From a virus, in the IMG/VR virus record IMGVR_UViG_3300010158_000028, positions 1 through 64,000 of that record: a stretch of DNA of 64,000 bases. One strand, 5' to 3'. The first letter of the stretch is position 1, and the number at the start of each line of letters is the position of its first letter. This document shows, piece by piece, positions 48,572 through 55,155 of this stretch. The notes beneath the pieces were generated by a model. That model was not told the origin of the DNA, made no database searches, and was given only the letters and a program-made list of their open reading frames with translations. A program made the position numbers and the translations under genes.

Positions 48572-49158
48572 TTCAATTTTTCCTCATATATTTTCTTTTG
48601 TTCTTTATACCACTGTTGCCAACCTATTACTTGTTCTCTGGTTTGGTAGTAGGTTGCGTAGTTGTCTGTGACAGTTCGTAGGACATCACTAATTTTAACT
48701 TTGGAGGTTCCTTCAACAGTGCTTCCGGTACTTGGGGAAACGGTATTTTGACTGGCACTGTCGTGGAGCACGATTGCAGCATTAGACAACTCACACTTAT
48801 TGTCATACTTAGTAACAATGGTTTCAATAACTTTAACATTTTCATTGGCATTCTCTCTTACTATTTTAACTCTATCAACATATTTAGTCTGAATAACAGT
48901 ATTAACTTTTTCAGATTCTACTTTAACTTCTTCTACTTTTGTTTCTATCTCTGCAATTCTGGCACGATAATCTTTTGTGCCGTAATAATTACCTTCATAG
49001 AATACACCAAATAGAATAATTACTAATGCAAATGGTATTACTAATATCTTATATGGTCCTGCAAAATAACTACCAATGAATACTACAAAACCAAACAATA
49101 CAATACCATGAATTGCCCATAGTAATGATTCAGTTGGTATTAGACTCATCAAAAACAT
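48568..49158 (-). CDS. Inner-membrane spanin-like protein (i-spanin)
   Basis: A 196-residue protein with N-terminal transmembrane segments (VLFGFVVFIGSYFAGPYKIL) and a periplasmic coiled-coil (RIAEIETKVEEVKVESEKVN). A second gene in another frame inside it encodes a small lipoprotein, the classic Rz/Rz1 nested layout. TAATG start coupling. Confidence 0.65.
   Translation of the reverse strand: MFLMSLIPTESLLWAIHGIVLFGFVVFIGSYFAGPYKILVIPFALVIILFGVFYEGNYYGTKDYRARIAEIETKVEEVKVESEKVNTVIQTKYVDRVKIVRENANENVKVIETIVTKYDNKCELSNAAIVLHDSASQNTVSPSTGSTVEGTSKVKISDVLRTVTDNYATYYQTREQVIGWQQWYKEQKKIYEEKLK
48627..48851 (-). CDS. Outer-membrane spanin-like lipoprotein nested in i-spanin gene
   Basis: A 74-residue protein with lipobox signal LLLSMTISVSCLMLQSC, mature form starting C-STTVPVKIPFPQVPEALL, Pro-rich as in Rz1-type outer spanins. 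It lies wholly within the i-spanin gene in another frame, as expected for a Rz/Rz1 pair that fuses the two membranes at lysis. Confidence 0.65.
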   Translation of the reverse strand: MPMKMLKLLKPLLLSMTISVSCLMLQSCSTTVPVKIPFPQVPEALLKEPPKLKLVMSYELSQTTTQPTTKPENK

Positions 49159-49622
49159 TAGTTACCTTTACCATATCTCAGATACATCATTGCACCAGTT
49201 TGTTCATCTTCAAGAACAATACCTTCTTTCCAATTTCTATTTGCAAATTCAGCAATCTCTTTACTTATCTCTGCATCACCTAGATATGCTTCAAATCTCA
49301 TACCTTTACGTTTTAACATTCGTGCCATTACAAAATTCTTTGTTGGAACTTTAAATACTTGTGAACCAGCAAACTTCTTTCTCTTTTCTATACCAGGTTC
49401 TGCAAATCTACCTGTACCTAGACCCGCAATCTGACCACCACCAACATTATTGGTGATTGCGCCTTCTCCATCTTCACCTAGATGTTTGAAGTATTGAACT
49501 TGACGTTCTCTTTTTTCTGCACCTTCTTTAGAAGGATAAGTACCTAGATTCTTACCTGTTTTCTTTGAAACAAGTCTATAACCACCATCTACTTTTACAA
49601 TATGTTCTTTGAATGATATCAT
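49158..49622 (-). CDS. Virion-region protein with MISFKEHI N-terminus
   Basis: A 154-residue protein. MISFKEHIVKVDGGYRLVSK resembles the packaged-protein leader motif shared by 19394 and 55152. YPSKEGAEKRERQVQYFK and a C-terminal MMYLRYGKG follow. Probably a packaged or head-associated protein; no enzymatic motif. Confidence 0.5.
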   Translation of the reverse strand: MISFKEHIVKVDGGYRLVSKKTGKNLGTYPSKEGAEKRERQVQYFKHLGEDGEGAITNNVGGGQIAGLGTGRFAEPGIEKRKKFAGSQVFKVPTKNFVMARMLKRKGMRFEAYLGDAEISKEIAEFANRNWKEGIVLEDEQTGAMMYLRYGKGN

Positions 49623-50011
49623 TTAATTTGCCTTAATACTTCTGCAATTTCCATATCAACAGGAATATCTGCAGAGATAATATTCTTGTCTCTAATACCT
49701 TTTACAACTGATGGCATATAATTCAAATATAACAAATACGTTTTCAATGCAGGGTAATCATCAAGAGTCATCTTATAAAATAGAATTCTCGTTGATGCTT
49801 CTACACCAAAAACATTATATATTACTACTAGATGATTAATAACTAATCGTTCTCTTAACTCACCATACTTGCGATACCGAAGCAATAGTCTCTTAATGTA
49901 ATTAAACTTTTTCATGTCTTGAGTAAATTCACTCATAATGCAGTTAGGTTTGTCATAGGCCTTTGCTGCATACAATAATATATTGTTACTGTTTAACGAA
50001 TCAAAAGTCAT
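49619..50011 (-). CDS. Conserved T4-like phage protein, 130 aa
   Basis: KPNCIMSEFTQDMKKFNYIKRLLLRYRKYGELRERLVINHLVVIYNVFGVEA matches a protein widespread in cyanophages and related T4-like phages. Function unknown, usually near head or virion genes. ATGA coupling. Confidence 0.6.
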   Translation of the reverse strand: MTFDSLNSNNILLYAAKAYDKPNCIMSEFTQDMKKFNYIKRLLLRYRKYGELRERLVINHLVVIYNVFGVEASTRILFYKMTLDDYPALKTYLLYLNYMPSVVKGIRDKNIISADIPVDMEIAEVLRQIK

Positions 50012-50331
50012 TAAGTTTCTTCGGTATCTTCCTCATCTGATAGTAATTCTTCTATACGTTCACTGTTACCCATCTCAGCATAGAATTCATAATAACCATC
50101 ATCTGTTTTGCCATATATTACATATACAAGTCCTGCAACTTCTTCAGTTTCAATCTTCTTTGCACTTAATACAAATTCATCATCATCTGGATTTAACCCA
50201 TAGATTACAGGCATATCCAGACGATGATTGTATAAAATGCTTCTGATTCTTTGTATGCCAGATTCTGGTGTTAAGATATTCTTATCCAGATTTTCAGACA
50301 AAGAATCATTTACTTCATCAAAATTATCCAT
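50011..50331 (-). CDS. Acidic hypothetical protein, 106 aa
   Basis: MDNFDEVNDSLSENLDKNIL ... LDMPVIYGLNPDDDEFVLSA ... LLSDEEDTEET. Highly acidic with a short beta domain in the middle. No family recognised. Confidence 0.48.
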   Translation of the reverse strand: MDNFDEVNDSLSENLDKNILTPESGIQRIRSILYNHRLDMPVIYGLNPDDDEFVLSAKKIETEEVAGLVYVIYGKTDDGYYEFYAEMGNSERIEELLSDEEDTEET

Positions 50332-50888
50332 TAAGTATCAGGGAAGATTGTATCTTCATCATCAGCAACACTATTACTCATAGAACCCATTGCAACTAAA
50401 GTTTCTACCTGAGCCCGACCAGCACGACCGCCTACGGTAACTGTAAATGCTGCATTACCTGATGGAGGAACTGCAGTAGGTGCAGATGTGAAAGAACCAG
50501 GATTAGTGATTGCAAAACTATTAACTGATCCATTGGCATTAACTATTACAGTTGCAACCGCTGGTGTAGCACCTGTGCCACCGCCCGAAAATGTAACAGA
50601 ACCATTTGTTGTATAAGCATTTGTATTAGCAGTAATAGAAATAATACCACCTGTACCAGCTTTACGTAAATTCCATCCAGCATGTTGTGGATGTGATGCT
50701 GATGATTCTGATACTTTTTGTTCGGTAGGATCTACACCAAAAACACCTAATGCTTGACCAGTCCGAAATTGTCCAATTTTTGTGTTACTTAAAGTTGTTG
50801 TAGTAGTTACTGCATTTGCAGTAGACCGAGCAAAACCTGGAAATTTCAGGTTACCCGCTGCATTGTCTGTGTTTCCCCATAAAGCCAT
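50331..50888 (-). CDS. Cyanophage-type virion structural protein
   Basis: A 185-residue protein beginning MALWGNTDNAAGNLKFPGF with VFGVDPTEQKVSESSASHPQHAGWNLRKAG and ending ETLVAMGSMSNSVADDEDTIFPDT, the layout of a conserved structural protein in cyanophages. A Gly/Thr/Ala-rich insert fills the middle. A near-consensus late promoter (AATAAATA) lies just upstream. Confidence 0.65.
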   Translation of the reverse strand: MALWGNTDNAAGNLKFPGFARSTANAVTTTTTLSNTKIGQFRTGQALGVFGVDPTEQKVSESSASHPQHAGWNLRKAGTGGIISITANTNAYTTNGSVTFSGGGTGATPAVATVIVNANGSVNSFAITNPGSFTSAPTAVPPSGNAAFTVTVGGRAGRAQVETLVAMGSMSNSVADDEDTIFPDT

Positions 50889-50910
50889 TTGAATCTCCTT
50901 TGTTATTTGT

Positions 50911-50918
50911 TATTTATT
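50911..50918 (-). promoter_or_regulatory. T4-type late promoter (7 of 8), leftward
   Basis: AATAAATA, one base from consensus, 23 bp upstream of the structural-protein ATG, with GGAG between. Confidence 0.5.
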
Positions 50919-52740
50919 AGAAATTATTACGAATAATTTGTGTTGACAACTCTGGTTCCGGTTCAAATTTATCTTTTGATGCCTTTTGGTCTTTTGATTT
51001 TTTAGCAATATCTTTGACCATCATTGTTGTTTTACTCACTGTTCTTTTTGCTGGTGTATTTGTTCTTTCAACATCCATCTCACTATCTTCTTTCATTTGT
51101 TTCTTTATTGCCTGTTTAGCTAGATGTTTAACTCTTGACATTGGAGAATGAACTGCACCAGATTTATCTATTTTCCCATGTGGACCATTGAATGGAATCT
51201 TTGGATCATCTTTCTTCCATCCTGTATCTTTTGACCATGAACCTTCCGCTTCATCAATTTGCACATCTTCTTTCATGTGACCATATTTCTTTTTGTACCA
51301 AGTAGGCATTCCACTTGTCTTACGGAAATGTCTAACTGTTGCTGAATCATTTGCTTGGTCACGGTATTTGTTTTCTGCATCTGTATTATGACTCTTCATT
51401 GCTTCTGCGGCAGCATGTGCATCTTTAGCAATATGAATCAGTGCTTCATCAGATTTTTTATGATACTCATGACCTTCTAAAGGATGTCTTTGTGATGGAC
51501 GACCTTCTTCAAGTGTATCTTCTTTTACTGGACCATGTTCTGATTTGGTTGTTGGTTGTTTCTTTTTTAATAGAGAACTAAGAGAATCGTAATTCTTATC
51601 AGTTTTTACATTATATTCTTTGTTACCAGGACCAATATCAGCAACTCTAGTACCAATAGGTGCTTTGTGACTGATAACAACTGCTTCATTAATCTCTTCA
51701 TCCATACGACCATTGGAAGAAAGTCTCTCTTTGCGTCTTTGAGCAGCAAAGTCAGAACCCTGTGGTTGTTTCTTCTTTTCTCTACTCAACATAGAAACAA
51801 TTGAGGACAACTTAGATTTATCTGCACCACTAATATTACTCATCTTACGTTTTTCTTCTTTTGCTCTAAGAGAAGCACCATATGCAGCATCAGATTCAGT
51901 TACATTAGATTCAACTTCTTCTTTGGCATATTTTTTCTTCAAGTATTTGTCAACCCTGCGTTCATAATCACTTTTTGGTTCTCTTGGTTGTTTTTCAACC
52001 CATGCCTTATTGGTTTTTACATTATATTCTTTATTACCAGGACCAATATCAGCAACTCTAGTACCAATAGGTGCTTTGTGACTGATAACAACTGCTTCTT
52101 GAACTGGTTTCACTGGACCATGTTGAGGAATAGTTGTTGGTGATGATCCATCTCTACGTTCTTGTGGAGTAGGAATCTTAGGTGGATTCTTAATCAACTG
52201 TTTGCTTTTCAACATAGTCATCAATCTACTACTGGCAGATTCTTTAACTGTTTTTACAATACCATTACCACCTTTAGATTTTACTGAATCTAAAAATTTA
52301 TGTGCAGTTTCTTTTGAATCATAGTGTGCTACTGATATTTTTGGTTCTGATTTATTTGTTTTGAAAAGAACTGAATGTTTTTCTTCATCAATTTTTTCTA
52401 CTGACTCATCAACTTCACTCATCAAGTAATTTGAAACGGTAGAGATATAATCTTCTGCAAGAGTAATCTTAGATTGTACCCACTCAGGAAGATTATCATT
52501 ATCTTCTAACATATCATGAACTCTTTGAGCATTGTTGATAATACTCTGTAATTGTCCACGTGCCATATCACCTTCATAATCGTATTCTGTTTTTTCTTTT
52601 GCTTCTGAAACAGGTACACAATTAGGAACCTTCTTACCATTTTTCATTTTCATACCAACTGCAGTATAACCTGTCCAACAAGCATCTTTTAACTGACCTG
52701 TTGGTTCTTTAATTTCTCTTAACTTAGAGAATCTTTTCAT
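50917..52740 (-). CDS. Large virion/prohead-type protein with internal duplication
   Basis: A 607-residue protein, Lys/Glu-rich and mostly helical or disordered. The first 50 residues contain CWTGYTAVGMKMKNGKKVPN, a motif also seen in virion proteins of related phages. A 28-residue segment with ISHKAPIGTRVADIGPGN occurs twice (see repeats at 51602 and 52013). Many [IL]-x-E sequences (QIDEAE, EEINEAV) match the T4 prohead-protease cleavage preference, so it may be cut during maturation. Confidence 0.55.
   Translation of the reverse strand: MKRFSKLREIKEPTGQLKDACWTGYTAVGMKMKNGKKVPNCVPVSEAKEKTEYDYEGDMARGQLQSIINNAQRVHDMLEDNDNLPEWVQSKITLAEDYISTVSNYLMSEVDESVEKIDEEKHSVLFKTNKSEPKISVAHYDSKETAHKFLDSVKSKGGNGIVKTVKESASSRLMTMLKSKQLIKNPPKIPTPQERRDGSSPTTIPQHGPVKPVQEAVVISHKAPIGTRVADIGPGNKEYNVKTNKAWVEKQPREPKSDYERRVDKYLKKKYAKEEVESNVTESDAAYGASLRAKEEKRKMSNISGADKSKLSSIVSMLSREKKKQPQGSDFAAQRRKERLSSNGRMDEEINEAVVISHKAPIGTRVADIGPGNKEYNVKTDKNYDSLSSLLKKKQPTTKSEHGPVKEDTLEEGRPSQRHPLEGHEYHKKSDEALIHIAKDAHAAAEAMKSHNTDAENKYRDQANDSATVRHFRKTSGMPTWYKKKYGHMKEDVQIDEAEGSWSKDTGWKKDDPKIPFNGPHGKIDKSGAVHSPMSRVKHLAKQAIKKQMKEDSEMDVERTNTPAKRTVSKTTMMVKDIAKKSKDQKASKDKFEPEPELSTQIIRNNF
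51602..51687. repeat. Intragenic repeat, copy A
   Basis: 86-bp sequence encoding the ISHKAPIGTRVADIGPGN segment, with one base different from copy B. The near-identity at DNA level points to a recent duplication or ongoing gene conversion. Confidence 0.8.
52013..52098. repeat. Intragenic repeat, copy B
   Basis: Second copy, about 410 bp from copy A in the same frame of the same gene, one base different. Confidence 0.8.
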
Positions 52741-52742
52741 GA

Positions 52743-53693
52743 TCAGTCCTTTTTTGCTTGTTTGGTTGCTGTTGCATACATTACTTCTTTTGCACGATCA
52801 CCATAACGCTCTTTGAAACCGGCTAAACCTTTTTTCATTGATTTAACAATTTCTTCTTTCTTATCTGTTTCAGCACCAGTTAATGTGCGCTCTTCAATCT
52901 GTTCAACTTCCACTTCAACTGATTCACTCTTTACTGCTTGAACAGAACCTTTTGATAAATCTGGTTGTGTTTTTTTACCTTCAGATTTTGCTTGTGCATC
53001 ATCTAATTGTTTTTTAACTTCTTCAGTTGAATCTTCTTCAATTTTTTCAAGACTCTCAAACAAACCTTTGATACCATTTTCTTGATAACTATTCAATAAA
53101 TTAGTAAATGATTCTCCACGCATTGCCAATTTAGCATCTCTTTTAGCTTTAGAAGCGGGTGTTTCAAAACCTCTTGTTGCTCGTGAAGCATATGTACCTT
53201 TAGATACTTTTTTCTTGGATTTCATGTCAGCTGCATCATCTGCACCTTCTGGATCAACATAGTTTTTACCATATGATTTACCTTCAATCTTACGAACAGG
53301 CAAATCTGCTAACTTAACTTCATTTAATTGTTGAACTTCTTCTTTAACTACTTCTTCTTTATTAAATGCTTTCTTTAATATTTCAGAGGTATCCTTCTTT
53401 ACTTTATTTGAAGTGATTGGTTTAACCATGTTTACATCTTTATTTTTAAGACCCAAAGGATAATCACCGCCTCGTTCCTGTGATTTTTGACTTTTATCCA
53501 TTTCATTTACTTCAACTTCTTTCTTTTGACCTTTAAGAATCTTAAAATCTTGTGCATCAATTTTATTATTGTGATTCTTATCAATATTCTTTTGAGCACC
53601 AATTAGTGCTTCTTCAACTTTTTTCTGTGCATCTGCTTCCATAATCTTTTTTACTGCATCTGCTACTGACTGCGTAGTTTTATCTGTAAACAT
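52743..53693 (-). CDS. Virion-associated protein with EF-hand-like segment
   Basis: A 316-residue Lys/Glu-rich protein. KNIDKNHNNKIDAQDFKILK near residue 40 reads as an EF-hand-like Ca loop, and the C-terminus MKKGLAGFKERYGDRAKEVM is a motif shared by virion proteins of related phages. GGGAGAATCAAAG precedes the ATG. Possibly a core/scaffold or packaged protein. Confidence 0.55.
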   Translation of the reverse strand: MFTDKTTQSVADAVKKIMEADAQKKVEEALIGAQKNIDKNHNNKIDAQDFKILKGQKKEVEVNEMDKSQKSQERGGDYPLGLKNKDVNMVKPITSNKVKKDTSEILKKAFNKEEVVKEEVQQLNEVKLADLPVRKIEGKSYGKNYVDPEGADDAADMKSKKKVSKGTYASRATRGFETPASKAKRDAKLAMRGESFTNLLNSYQENGIKGLFESLEKIEEDSTEEVKKQLDDAQAKSEGKKTQPDLSKGSVQAVKSESVEVEVEQIEERTLTGAETDKKEEIVKSMKKGLAGFKERYGDRAKEVMYATATKQAKKD

Positions 53694-53736
53694 CTTTGAT
53701 TCTCCCTTTTGTTTTTATTAATTATGATTCATTTAG

Positions 53737-54852
53737 TTAAGTGTTAGACACTAACAGTATCTCGTAATTTACAGCAGTTTTTCCTGCTCCAACTTCTATT
53801 ACAGTATACATATCGGTTTTTTGTGGTAATACTAATGGAAACGGAAAGTCATATATGTAAGTGCTGTTGTCTACAATAGCTACGTGAAGAACCATAAACG
53901 CTTTACCAAAATATCTACCCATAAAATTTACCACTGTGGCACCTGTTGATGAAGCATCACCTTTAAACAAGTAACCAGTATAACCTGCGGGCACAGTATA
54001 AATGCCTGCTTTTGCTGCGCCTCTGCCTGATGTTATTTTAGATACTATAGTACCAGTGCCAGATGTAACATGTGTAGTAATGTCACCATCATTAGTATTT
54101 GCTCCATAACACATGACCTTATGAATACGTAAAAAATGGTTAGATGTAGCTACGGGGGTTCTTGAATCTGCCGCATCTAGAGTTATTACTTCACTTTGAT
54201 TAACATAATTGGCATCTAGCCCATCAATAAGAATTGGCATACTTCTATCAGTAGCATTATTAGTTGAACTCTTTACATATAATGTCTGTGCTGTGGCAAA
54301 ACTACTCCACGGATATGATGTGCCGCCTGACCATACAGCATCACCAGCTGAAGTAGAGGGATTGTATCCTGTAATTTGTTCTGTAGTGTGTCCTGCAATT
54401 AATCCCTGTGTTATCTGCATAGTCCACAACTTGCCCTGAGCGCTACCGCCAATGGTTGATACATTCCATGTACCACTCTGTGTAACTGCAACTGTTGAAT
54501 TTGAAATACTAACAGAACCATTAACTGTTTGTGTTGATGGAAAATTATTCACACTCACTGTACCGTTAGCAGTTACATTACCCTGTATAGGAACAAATGT
54601 AGTTAAATTGCCATATGTACCAACTTCAGTTAAATGAATATGAACTGGATTGGAAGGTGAACTTGTGACATTCACAGTTGTTCCAACATTAACATCACCA
54701 GTAATAGTGATGTTATTTGATCCTAATGTAACAGGTAATGGATTACCTATAGTAACCAAATTACCAGCAGCACCATTAGCCAGATATATCACTTCATACC
54801 GTGACGATATCTTTGGGTCTAACGATGTTGTTTCAGTATTATATTGCGCCAT
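53737..54852 (-). CDS. Virion structural / fibre-like protein, 371 aa
   Basis: Thr/Val/Asn-rich beta protein (VTLGSNNITITGDVNVGTTV, GTVSVNNFPSTQTV) with repeat turns typical of fibres, collars or head decoration, followed by a compact C-terminal domain (VVNFMGRYFGKAFMVLHVAI). Similar proteins occur in virion regions of marine and freshwater T4-like phages. Likely a host-contacting or capsid-surface component. Confidence 0.58.
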   Translation of the reverse strand: MAQYNTETTSLDPKISSRYEVIYLANGAAGNLVTIGNPLPVTLGSNNITITGDVNVGTTVNVTSSPSNPVHIHLTEVGTYGNLTTFVPIQGNVTANGTVSVNNFPSTQTVNGSVSISNSTVAVTQSGTWNVSTIGGSAQGKLWTMQITQGLIAGHTTEQITGYNPSTSAGDAVWSGGTSYPWSSFATAQTLYVKSSTNNATDRSMPILIDGLDANYVNQSEVITLDAADSRTPVATSNHFLRIHKVMCYGANTNDGDITTHVTSGTGTIVSKITSGRGAAKAGIYTVPAGYTGYLFKGDASSTGATVVNFMGRYFGKAFMVLHVAIVDNSTYIYDFPFPLVLPQKTDMYTVIEVGAGKTAVNYEILLVSNT

Positions 54853-55155
54853 CTAGCAGTTCCACTTCCTCAATGATTTATTAATACGACTATCTGGATC
54901 TCGTGCAGTCTTAGCAGATGTTAATTTTGCTTTCATACCAGACATTCTAGCACAAAATGATTTTCTACGATTTGCAGATTTACTACCTGCCTTCAATTTA
55001 CTAGGTTTAGTAGTAACGGCTAATGATAAATGTGAACCAGGATGTTCTCTACGATAAGATTCAATACCTTTACGATTGAGACCACCCTCAGGGTTCTTAC
55101 CTTCTTTTCTCTGCCATGCTGCAACTTCAGCAATAAATTCTTTAAGTGTTATCAT
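54853..55155 (-). CDS. DUF6321-like protein with CTS-like N-terminus
   Basis: A 100-residue basic protein: MITLKEFIAEVAAWQRKEGK ... GLNRKGIESYRREHPGS ... GSKSANRRKSFCARMSGMK ... DPDSRINKSLRKWNC. This matches what I recall of DUF6321, a small DNA-binding-like phage family. The first ten residues resemble the T4 capsid-targeting sequence, suggesting it is packaged with the DNA. Confidence 0.68.
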   Translation of the reverse strand: MITLKEFIAEVAAWQRKEGKNPEGGLNRKGIESYRREHPGSHLSLAVTTKPSKLKAGSKSANRRKSFCARMSGMKAKLTSAKTARDPDSRINKSLRKWNC

